6,411 bases of DNA from Calditrichota bacterium (GTDB lineage Bacteria; Zhuqueibacterota; Zhuqueibacteria; Oleimicrobiales; Geothermoviventaceae), in NCBI GenBank assembly GCA_013152765.1, contig JAADFT010000128.1:1-6411 (forward strand), read 5' to 3'. How positions within the stretch are numbered: position 1 is the first letter of the stretch; each line of letters starts with the position of its first letter. This document shows positions 1 to 5,620 of this stretch, piece after piece. The notes beneath the pieces are model-generated. The model saw nothing but the letters and a program-made list of their open reading frames with translations. It was not told where the DNA came from and did no database searches. The position numbers were made by a program, and so were the translations under genes.

Positions 1-299
1 GTGAACGGTCCCGGGATCCGCTCGCTGTTCTCGGGGTCCACAACGCTCACACGCCTGGATTCGAGGGGAAGAAGAAGCACCTTGGCGCCAGTCGTCAGCC
101 GCGACGTGACCCTTACAGCGCTACTCCAGGCGTTGCTGTCTGTCGTGACCACGACGGGACAGTCCAACGCACGGAGCGCCTGCGCAAGCCCGCCTTCGGA
201 GTCCACGAACTCGATCTGAAAAACCCGTGCCTCGACGTCATCCCAGAACTGGTTTTCCCGGTCGCACCGGTAGGCGACAAAGCATCTTTTCTTCGGCAT
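1..299 (-). CDS. Unrecognised protein, N-terminal part, runs off the left edge
   Basis: This is an open frame from an ATG (complement of 297-299) that stays open to position 1, giving 99 complete codons with the C-terminus outside the window. A Shine-Dalgarno-like AAGGAA (complement of 305-310) sits 5 nt before the ATG and fixes the start. The protein begins MPKKRCFVAYRCD. I do not recognise a family. What is visible is an alternating strand/helix pattern: a strand at about residues 5-10, a helix at 14-24, then FQIEFVDS, a helix GGLAQALRAL, a strand CPVVVTTD, a helix around SAVRVTSRL, and a strand AKVLLLPLES. This order resembles a receiver-like or other Rossmann-type alpha/beta fold, with the Asp of VVVTTD near where a receiver would carry its phosphoacceptor. 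That is inference from pattern only. It lies downstream of the NtrC-type regulator gene but is separated from it by 562 bp, so it probably has its own promoter. Confidence 0.6.
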   Translation of the reverse strand, partial: MPKKRCFVAYRCDRENQFWDDVEARVFQIEFVDSEGGLAQALRALDCPVVVTTDSNAWSSAVRVTSRLTTGAKVLLLPLESRRVSVVDPENSERIPGPF

Positions 300-861
300 T
301 GTGGTTCCTTTGACTTCTGACTCTTGTCGCGCGCATCCGAGCCCGGCGAGGGGTTTTCAGTCACTCCCGACCCGTAGAGTCCAGCGAACGACCAAATGAA
401 GCCGTTTGTAATTCTTCACACACGGCCCAGACTGCACACTCCGTCCGTCCCCAGCAGGTCTGCAGACCAGGCACCCCGGTCGTTACAATTGCCGTACCAG
501 TTCAAATGGCAGAAAACAAGCCTGAAACCGCCGGTGTAAGCCCGCAAATTTGTTTCATTTGGAGACGTGAACAAAGGTGAGGCAGAGCAAATCGGATGGA
601 AGGGCACACAGGACTGCCCGTCGGCACACACTCAAGGCGGGAAGAGACGCGTTCCTCCGCCCCCGCCTGCCCTCGGCAGCAGCCGTGGTGGGAAGATTCG
701 CCGGCTTTTTTAGGCCATGTCGACCCGCGCCGCTCGCACGGACATGCCCGTCATCTTTACAGACAAATGGCCCTCACTGCAAAGCCACTCTGTTGCACCC
801 CGCTCCGCTTGTGCAGATGCGCTTCGCACGTGGCTGCTGAGCTGGAGACACTCCCCCGGAA
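300..861. other. 562-bp intergenic stretch without a convincing gene
   Basis: No frame here combines a ribosome binding site, coding-like composition and a recognisable protein. Frames that are open on either strand encode Arg-, Ser- and Pro-rich or otherwise unlikely proteins. What it does hold: a direct repeat GGCACACA at 603-610 and 623-630; a perfect 5-bp hairpin CTGCC-CTC-GGCAG at 667-679; a second 5-bp stem AGCCG (681-685) with CGGCT (702-706) running into six T on the plus strand; and a 9-bp inverted repeat CCAAATGAA (392-400) with TTCATTTGG (554-562). The part just before the ATG at 299 must hold the leader of the left-edge gene. I saw no clear -35/-10 pair in it and no terminator with a T-run for the regulator gene on the minus strand. 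Confidence 0.6.
667..711 (+). terminator. Weak terminator-like hairpins followed by a T-tract
   Basis: On the plus strand a CTGCC-CTC-GGCAG hairpin (667-679) is followed by a stem AGCCG (681-685) / CGGCT (702-706) with a 16-nt loop. Six T then cover 706-711. The order of GC-rich stem then T-run is that of an intrinsic terminator, but the last stem is short and its loop long. No plus-strand gene precedes it, so it could only end an unannotated transcript such as a small RNA, or it may be chance. Confidence 0.2.
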
Positions 862-2262
862 TCAGGCCGAGGTAGCAGCCGCTTTCGCGGCAGCTGCACC
901 CACACGCCGGAAGTGACGCCCGTTTGACGGCCGCAGTCCGTAGCGGTCCATTTTGCTGTAAAGGGTCCCCCGACTGATCCCAAGCAGATTCGCAGCCCGC
1001 GAGAGGTTCCAGCCCGTTTTCTCTAAGGCAATTTTGATGAGGGTGGCTTCCACTTCGCGCAGAGCGAGCGAGTGGAGGTGCAAGAACGCGGCGTCGCGCT
1101 CGCCCGGCTGCAGCAGGTGTTCAGGTAGATCGGCGATTTCGATCCGCCGACCGCTGCACCGAAGGACCGCGCCTTCAATCACGTTGCGCAGTTCGCGAAC
1201 GTTCCCGGGCCACGAGTAGCTCACAAAAACCCGCATCACCTCTGCGGACACACCGAAGACCGGTTTCTGCATGTCGTTGGAAAAGCTGGAAATGAAGTGT
1301 TCCACGAGAATCGGGATGTCTTCGCGGCGCTCACGTAACGGGGGGATGTGAATCGGCGACACGCTCAGGCGGAAGTAGAGCTCTTCGTCGAACTGTCCGC
1401 GGCTAACGGCGTCCCAGAGGTTGTGACGCGTTGTCGCGATCACCCGGATTCGCCTTTCGCCCAGGTTTTCCTGGTTCCTTTCAACGTACTCCAACAGACG
1501 CAGAAGCCTTTTCTGTCCGGCCGGTCGGAGCACGGCCACTTCGTTCACCAGCAGCGTGCCCCCGCGGGCCAGTTCTTCGACGTCCTTCTTCCGCCCGTGA
1601 AATCCGTTACCGGGGACCACCTGAGGCTCTTCCAGGAAAGGCAGGCGCAGCCCTGCGAACTCAGAAGCACTTACGAGAACCAGCGGTCGCAGACGCCACA
1701 TGCCTGACAGATGGATCGCGCTGGCGAGCAATTTCTTGCCCGTGCCGGGCTCACCGGTGATCAGAACAGGTTCACCGGTGTTGGCGGCTTTTTCGACCTT
1801 GGCCAGAATCTTCTTGAGTACCTTCGAAGTCCCAACGATCCCGTCCAAGCCGTAGTAATCGGAAAGGCGCTCGTAGAGCCACTGGTTGGCCAGGTCCAGC
1901 GCGCGCTTCTCGGCAAGCTGACGCACTGATTCGGCCAACACAGCGGGATCTACGCCCCGCGGAAAGTGAATTGCTCCGTTCTCCCGCCCTTCGGCTGCTT
2001 CCTGCAGCGTTGTCTGGGTCTGGTCGGAGAGGAGAACGGTCGCCGTTTTCGGTACAAAAGAGTGGAGCACGTCGGCGGAATTGTCTGAGACCAGTGCGTC
2101 GCCGTCGGCAACAACAAGGTCCACGCCCTCTGCTAAGGTCCCCTCCATTCCCAAACCGCGCCTGGCGGTAACAACTTCGTGGCCGTCCTGCCTTAGTTTT
2201 TCGCTGACCGGAATCGACAACCGCGGTTCCAGCCCCACTAAGAGAACACGAAGAGGCAGCAT
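862..2262 (-). CDS. NtrC-architecture transcriptional regulator with degenerate receiver, GAFTGA loop and Walker B
   Basis: This 466-aa protein has the bacterial enhancer-binding layout: a receiver-like domain (about 4-118), an AAA+ domain (about 138-375) and a Fis-type helix-turn-helix (about 402-443, core RAANLLGISRGTLYSKMDR). Conserved parts are the Walker A (GEPGTGKK, 170-177), the arginine-finger region (ELYFRLSVSPIHIPPLRER) and the sensor-2 motif (WPGNVRELRNVI). Several key motifs have changed. The receiver's acidic pair is Gly-Leu (10-11) and its lysine is Arg102, although an Asp remains at 53. The sigma-54-contacting GAFTGA loop is reduced to NGFHG (219-223). The Walker B reads GGTLLVNEV, with Asn240 where Asp is usual. 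In the family, GAFTGA contacts sigma-54 and the Walker B Asp supports ATP hydrolysis. I infer a DNA-binding regulator that does not act as a normal phosphorylated sigma-54 activator. The ATG at 2262 was chosen over an upstream TTG because AGGAGG precedes it. An Ala-rich tail ends the protein. Confidence 0.9.
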   Translation of the reverse strand: MLPLRVLLVGLEPRLSIPVSEKLRQDGHEVVTARRGLGMEGTLAEGVDLVVADGDALVSDNSADVLHSFVPKTATVLLSDQTQTTLQEAAEGRENGAIHFPRGVDPAVLAESVRQLAEKRALDLANQWLYERLSDYYGLDGIVGTSKVLKKILAKVEKAANTGEPVLITGEPGTGKKLLASAIHLSGMWRLRPLVLVSASEFAGLRLPFLEEPQVVPGNGFHGRKKDVEELARGGTLLVNEVAVLRPAGQKRLLRLLEYVERNQENLGERRIRVIATTRHNLWDAVSRGQFDEELYFRLSVSPIHIPPLRERREDIPILVEHFISSFSNDMQKPVFGVSAEVMRVFVSYSWPGNVRELRNVIEGAVLRCSGRRIEIADLPEHLLQPGERDAAFLHLHSLALREVEATLIKIALEKTGWNLSRAANLLGISRGTLYSKMDRYGLRPSNGRHFRRVGAAAAKAAATSA

Positions 2263-2266
2263 CTTT

Positions 2267-2272
2267 CCTCCT
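2267..2272 (-). promoter_or_regulatory. Shine-Dalgarno AGGAGG deciding the regulator start
   Basis: The complement of 2267-2272 reads AGGAGG and lies 4 nt before the ATG at 2262. It falls after the alternative in-frame TTG at 2284-2286, which would add eight residues (MRRFSGGK) and has no such site. This makes the ATG the preferred start. Confidence 0.75.
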
Positions 2273-2298
2273 GAAAATCGTCGCAAGGCAGCCCTGCA

Positions 2299-2327
2299 CT
2301 TTAACTCGCGTCCTGGCTACCGGGCAA
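2299..2327 (-). promoter_or_regulatory. Possible sigma-70-like promoter for the regulator gene
   Basis: On the minus strand TTGCCC (complement of 2322-2327) and TTAAAG (complement of 2299-2304) are exactly 17 bp apart. They would place a transcript start near 2292, about 30 nt upstream of the regulator ATG. The -10 match is only moderate (3 of 6), and the site overlaps the end of a possible small ORF, so this is a candidate only. Confidence 0.28.
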
Positions 2328-2438
2328 GCCAGTCCAACGCCTCCCCTCCGCGTACAGCTCGACCACCACACCCTGCTTACCCTGGAACAGTAGCCGGAAG
2401 GTCCCACCCAGTGTCCCCACTCTGGAGTCTTGCGACAT
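2301..2438 (-). CDS. Possible 45-aa small protein, unrecognised
   Basis: An ATG (complement of 2436-2438) opens a 45-codon frame ending in TAA (complement of 2301-2303), in the spacer between the transporter and the regulator. A TAA lies directly before the ATG in frame, so it cannot extend upstream. The middle reads like a small beta-rich protein (TFRLLFQGKQGVVVELYAEG, followed by RRWTGLPGSQDAS), and codon choice is similar to the neighbouring genes (CTG, GTG, GAG, CAG, GAC frequent). Against it, there is no Shine-Dalgarno sequence before the ATG, and 45 codons open in GC-rich DNA can arise by chance. I do not recognise a family, and it could equally be the remnant of a longer gene. If real, its stop would lie 38 nt before the regulator start. 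Confidence 0.27.
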   Translation of the reverse strand: MSQDSRVGTLGGTFRLLFQGKQGVVVELYAEGRRWTGLPGSQDAS

Positions 2439-2543
2439 TTACGGACACGGGGGAGCTTTTGCAGAAACGTAATCGACCTGGAGAAGAAATTTGTCGGCTG
2501 AGGGCAAGAAAAACACGAAGGGTGCAGACAGCAGGAGTTCCGG

Positions 2544-3776
2544 TTACCCCGCCACGCTCCAATTTCGGGGAGTGTCGTCTACCGGACGGAGGATGAGGTA
2601 GCTGAGCAGGACAAATCCAAGCAAGTAGAGAATGGCGGCGGGGCGTCCCCAGCCGAGACGGTCCACGATGACACCCCACAGGAACGGGCCCGTAATGTTG
2701 GCAAACCGACCGACCATGCTGTACAGCCCGTAAAATTCCCCCAGGTATTCCGGCGGAGCCAGGCGGAGCATCAGGGGACGGTCAGCCGCCCAGGTTCCAC
2801 CTAAGGCAACACCCGCCAGGCAGGCCACGATCCAGAAAAGCCACGAGGGCAGGTGCAGGTAGGCGATTGCCGCTGCCGCCAGCAGGTCCAGCATCCAGAG
2901 CAGGAGCACAGCGTCCAGACTGCGCTTGGGGCTGGTTCGATCCACAACAATTCCCCAGAGGAAGCCGCCCACAACCGCCGCAGCGACTGCAACCAACAAC
3001 ACCACCTGCGCCTGGGTCTCGCTGAATCCAACTTCGTTCGTAACGTAGATGCCCATGAACACGATTACGGTGTTCACGGCATCGGCGTAGAAGAGCCGCC
3101 CGAGTAAAAAGCGAGGCAAGTCCCGGTAGCGACGCACGTGGCGCAACGTCACGAGCACCTGTTGAAACGCACCCACAAACGTGCGGCGGTGGACGTGGTG
3201 CTGTCTCTTCGGTTGTTCCTTGACAAACAGAAAGCACGGCACGGCAAAAATCAAGAACAGCACCGCGGTGAGGCGAAACATCCCGGGGTAACCGATCCGG
3301 TCGAGCAACAGAAGTCCGGCACCGACTCCGATGAACGAACCCAGGTAGCCGAGCCCGATTCCGAGCCCACCGACGCGTCCCCGGTTCTCCTCTGTGCTCA
3401 CGTCGGCCAGGAGAGAATCGTAGAAAATCAGCCCGGCCTGAAAAGCGTAGTTCGCAAACACGAAGAGCACCAGCGACAACGTCAGCGAGGGCACACCAAG
3501 GAAGAAGGTTAACGTCACGCAAACTAAGGTCGACGCGATCAAAAAGGGCTTGCGCCGACCGAACTGATCGGAAATTGCGCCGAGGAGCGGCGCGGTCAGG
3601 AACATCAGCAGCATCGAAATGCTGTTGGCGTCGCCGTAAGTCGCGTCGCTGCCGCCCATCACGTTGACAACGTACAGCGAGTAGTACAGCGACACGATGT
3701 TCATCGAGAAAATAGTGTTGGCGAGGTCGTAGAGGGCCCAGGAGAAGACAGAAAGTCGGCTAATTGCTCGGTCCAT
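2544..3776 (-). CDS. UMF1/Atg22-like major facilitator superfamily transporter
   Basis: This 410-aa protein is very hydrophobic along its length, consistent with about 12 membrane helices of the major facilitator fold in the inner membrane. The N-terminus carries SWALYDLAN (12-20), typical of the UMF1 family (bacterial relatives of the yeast vacuolar effluxer Atg22). The MFS motif A between helices 2 and 3 is clear: GAISDQFGRRKPF (66-78). The equivalent loop in the second half reads GIVVDRTSPKRS, and a late GVIVDRLGWGRP follows. The middle loop is Lys/Arg/His-rich (EQPKRQHHVHRR), as expected for the cytoplasmic loop joining the two halves. The substrate cannot be told from sequence. The ATG at 3776 is preferred to an in-frame TTG at 3842: the added 22 residues do not match the family start, and the TTG has no ribosome site. 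The ribosome site of the ATG is itself weak (GTGGG). It lies 91 bp after the second roadblock gene and may be co-transcribed with it. Confidence 0.88.
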   Translation of the reverse strand: MDRAISRLSVFSWALYDLANTIFSMNIVSLYYSLYVVNVMGGSDATYGDANSISMLLMFLTAPLLGAISDQFGRRKPFLIASTLVCVTLTFFLGVPSLTLSLVLFVFANYAFQAGLIFYDSLLADVSTEENRGRVGGLGIGLGYLGSFIGVGAGLLLLDRIGYPGMFRLTAVLFLIFAVPCFLFVKEQPKRQHHVHRRTFVGAFQQVLVTLRHVRRYRDLPRFLLGRLFYADAVNTVIVFMGIYVTNEVGFSETQAQVVLLVAVAAAVVGGFLWGIVVDRTSPKRSLDAVLLLWMLDLLAAAAIAYLHLPSWLFWIVACLAGVALGGTWAADRPLMLRLAPPEYLGEFYGLYSMVGRFANITGPFLWGVIVDRLGWGRPAAILYLLGFVLLSYLILRPVDDTPRNWSVAG

Positions 3777-3867
3777 TAACCCACTCGCGCAAAAGCTGGC
3801 GTTTCGGAAAACAACAGAAGGAAGGTACGGCGAAGCCCCCAACAGGCGTGAACGTCAAACGGCGGGA

Positions 3868-4251
3868 TCAGTCTACCGAGAAAGCGGCGATCATCTTTTC
3901 GAGTCTGTTCGTGTGCTGACGGTAGGCTTTTCCCTTGGGCACAACAACCACGAGCACTACCTCCTGGTCGAAAGCACGGAAAAAACGGAAAACCATTTTC
4001 TTGTTCTCGCCCTCAACCACGATTTCCCGCAAGCGCGACAGACCAGCGATTTCAGCCGCCGTGTTCCGCACCTCCCGCAGGAGCATGGAAATTTCCACCA
4101 GCGGCGTTTCTTCTCGCGACTCTTTCCTGGCTTGAGCCATTGGCAGCCCTTCCTGCGAAAACAGGTAGGCTGCCTCGTAGTTACCCAAGGCAATCACTTC
4201 TGCCATTCTGCGCTCGATCATCGCCTGGGGCGACGTCTCGACGTCAAGCAT
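3868..4251 (-). CDS. Second roadblock/LC7-type protein (possible MglC-like adaptor)
   Basis: This 127-aa protein fits the roadblock/LC7 fold: an N-terminal helix (about 9-23), a strand YEAAYLFSQEG (25-35), a long helix around LVEISMLLREVRNTAAEIAG (51-70), paired strands LREIVVEGENKKMVFRFF and EVVLVVVVP, and a final helix (RLEKMIAAFS). Family members are small dimeric platforms that bind Ras-like GTPases. It is shorter than the MglB-type protein in the same window and lacks its C-terminal extension, so it is not a recent copy of it. Myxobacteria carry a further roadblock protein, MglC, that works with MglB; calling this an equivalent is an inference. The ATG at 4251 has GGGAG (complement of 4258-4262) 6 nt upstream. 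It is 231 bp downstream of mglA on the same strand, so it may be read from mglA or from its own promoter. I saw no clear promoter in the spacer. Confidence 0.75.
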   Translation of the reverse strand: MLDVETSPQAMIERRMAEVIALGNYEAAYLFSQEGLPMAQARKESREETPLVEISMLLREVRNTAAEIAGLSRLREIVVEGENKKMVFRFFRAFDQEVVLVVVVPKGKAYRQHTNRLEKMIAAFSVD

Positions 4252-4482
4252 CGTTTACTCCCAGCTTTCGTTTCCCCACTGTCCGCGTCGCCAAAAGGCA
4301 ATCGGGTTCCGGCCTGGAACAACAATCTTTTCCCCAACAATTGCACCCCCAAGGAACCCAACCCGATGAAATCTCTGCGTACTTTTTCTCGCTCCGCCGT
4401 GAAACTTCATCAAGTAAAACCGTGATTGGACGCTGTCGCAGTGCCCGGCGATCAGGCACACGAGTCGTGCTACGCTCCTGCG
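4252..4482. other. 231-bp spacer between mglA and the second roadblock gene
   Basis: The spacer looks richer in A and T than its neighbours on the minus strand, as a regulatory region might be, but no convincing -35/-10 pair or terminator with a T-run is visible. A 68-codon frame from a GTG (complement of 4459-4461) to a TAA (complement of 4255-4257) fills most of it. It ends just before the roadblock ATG, with the ribosome site of that gene overlapping its last codons. It has no ribosome site of its own and matches nothing I know, so I do not call it a gene. Confidence 0.5.
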
Positions 4483-5088
4483 CTACACGACGCGCTCCCG
4501 CAGGGTCGGCCTGGTTTGCACATTTTCGATCACAGCGTGCAAAACGCGGCGAAGGGTCTCCATTACGCCGCGCCCTTCAGTGGCTACTGCCTCGAATTGC
4601 GGGAAGTTGTAGTAATTCAGTTTCTGCTGAAGCCACTCGACAGGCGCCGCATCGGGCAGGTCCCGTTTGTTGTACTGAATTACAAACGGGATCCGCTGCA
4701 ACGTTCGGCCCTGCTCGATCAAACGTTCTTCGAGATCCAGGAGAGACTCCAGGTTGTCCTCGATCCGGGAACGCTGAGAATCGGCCACGAACACGACCCC
4801 ATCGGCGCCGTTGAGAATGATCTTGCGACTGTAAGCGTAGTACGATTGCCCCGGAACCGTGTAAAGGTTGAAACGAGGCTTGCGCCCCAAGACTTCGCCC
4901 AGGTGCAACTGGAGGAAGTCGAAGAAAAGGGTGCGTTCCTCCTGAGTCTGAAGTGTGACCAGCGACCCTCGCAGTCCCGGGTCAAGGCGGTTGTAGATGT
5001 ACTTCAGGTTGGTCGTCTTGCCGCTCAACGCCGGACCGTAGTAGACAATCTTGAAAACGATTTCTTTGGCAGCCCAATTGATGAACAT
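4483..5088 (-). CDS. mglA: MglA-type Ras-like small GTPase
   Basis: This 201-aa protein is close to the usual MglA length (about 195) and follows the family from start to finish. It has the P-loop GPALSGKTT (18-26), the switch I region with ERTLFFDFL (51-59), the G3 segment YTVPGQ (76-81, lacking the Asp of eukaryotic Ras as in all MglA), GVVFVADSQ (97-105), the guanine-specifying NKRD (140-143) and the G5-like EAVATEG (166-172). Arg52 and Gln81 fall at the positions of the catalytic Arg53 and Gln82 known from Myxococcus/Thermus MglA, so GTP hydrolysis should be intact. MglA is the cytoplasmic switch that marks the leading cell pole and steers motility or polar machinery in motile rods. The gene starts 3 bp after the mglB stop (TGA-CGG-ATG) with only a weak ribosome site, pointing to translational coupling. 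No motility effector genes lie in this window, so its output is not known here. Confidence 0.95.
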   Translation of the reverse strand: MFINWAAKEIVFKIVYYGPALSGKTTNLKYIYNRLDPGLRGSLVTLQTQEERTLFFDFLQLHLGEVLGRKPRFNLYTVPGQSYYAYSRKIILNGADGVVFVADSQRSRIEDNLESLLDLEERLIEQGRTLQRIPFVIQYNKRDLPDAAPVEWLQQKLNYYNFPQFEAVATEGRGVMETLRRVLHAVIENVQTRPTLRERVV

Positions 5089-5091
5089 CCG

Positions 5092-5595
5092 TCAGTCGCC
5101 AAGGGACTTGTCAAGTTCACGTCCGAGGAGCGAACTGAATTCCACATCCAGAAATGCCTCTTCGGCCAGTGGCTCGGTCGCGGTTTTCTCCAGAGCCTCT
5201 TCGAGTTTTTCGATACCGCGCTTGGTAAACACCCGAACCATGCCCAAAGCAACTGTCTGGTCAAAAATCACGATCAGCAGAAAGTCCTGTGCCACACGGG
5301 ACATGTAGACATTCGTTTCTGTTCCCTCGTGGTACAGGAATCGAAACGAGTCGCTTTCCCCAACCATTCGGGCCAACTCGGACGTGGCTGAAAACTCGCC
5401 GGCTGCCACAGCGCAAAGCGCACTGGCGTCGTAGCCGATGGTTTCCCCACGCTGGGCGATCAGATGGCCGTTGCTGTCGGCAAAAATGACAGCCCGTGCC
5501 CGCGTCTTCCCAACCAGCTCATTCAAAATGTCGGTGATTTTGAGGAAAACATCTTCGGACAACGCAAAGCGCTTTCCGTTTCGACCCTTGGTCAT
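5092..5595 (-). CDS. mglB: MglB-type roadblock/LC7 GTPase-activating protein
   Basis: This 167-aa protein has an N-terminal helix (about 13-28), the strand ARAVIFADSNGHLIAQRGET, a helix with ALCAVAAGEFSATSELARMV, the strand SFRFLYHEGTETNVYMSRV, the strand QDFLLIVIFDQTVALGMVRV and a long final helix. A further acidic C-terminal stretch follows. The HEG...VYM and VIFD...LGMVRV patterns match MglB closely. In Myxococcus and Thermus an MglB dimer binds one MglA and accelerates its GTP hydrolysis, which keeps active MglA at one pole. The gene order mglB then mglA is the same here. The ATG at 5595 was chosen because GGGAG (complement of 5604-5608) stands 8 nt before it. The frame is open further upstream to 5793, but that part overlaps the phosphoesterase gene and reads as out-of-frame noise. 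The gap from the phosphoesterase stop is 25 bp, so the genes form an operon. Confidence 0.92.
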   Translation of the reverse strand: MTKGRNGKRFALSEDVFLKITDILNELVGKTRARAVIFADSNGHLIAQRGETIGYDASALCAVAAGEFSATSELARMVGESDSFRFLYHEGTETNVYMSRVAQDFLLIVIFDQTVALGMVRVFTKRGIEKLEEALEKTATEPLAEEAFLDVEFSSLLGRELDKSLGD

Positions 5596-5620
5596 GTTCC
5601 GCTCTCCCTTTCGTTGCCCC

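Noticed and set aside
507..522. TGGCA...GC at -24/-12 spacing, a possible sigma-54 promoter on the plus strand.
   Set aside because: The -12 part (AAGCC) is a poor match and no plus-strand gene follows.
416..631. A 71-codon minus-strand frame in the large spacer.
   Set aside because: The protein is Cys- and Gly-rich without a recognisable pattern, and there is no ribosome site or promoter for it.
776..790. GCAAAGCC-like segment recalling a conserved part of the c-di-GMP-I riboswitch.
   Set aside because: The flanking paired elements and the matching GGCAAACC-type segment are missing, and no plus-strand gene lies downstream.
596..916. A 106-codon plus-strand frame that overlaps the end of the regulator gene.
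   Set aside because: It is Arg-, Ala- and Pro-rich, has no domain and no ribosome site, and runs antisense into a certain gene.
2500..2543. Possible terminator after the MFS gene (CAC-CCTTC-GTG then five T on the minus strand).
   Set aside because: The stem is only 3 bp, too weak to call.
3777..3842. Longer start (TTG at 3842) for the MFS transporter.
   Set aside because: It has no ribosome site, and the added 22 residues do not fit the family, whose start is close to the SWALYD motif.
4426..5391. A 321-codon plus-strand open frame antisense to mglA and mglB.
   Set aside because: It mirrors the codons of two certain genes on the other strand, has no ribosome site and encodes no recognisable domain. 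Long antisense frames are common opposite GC-rich genes.
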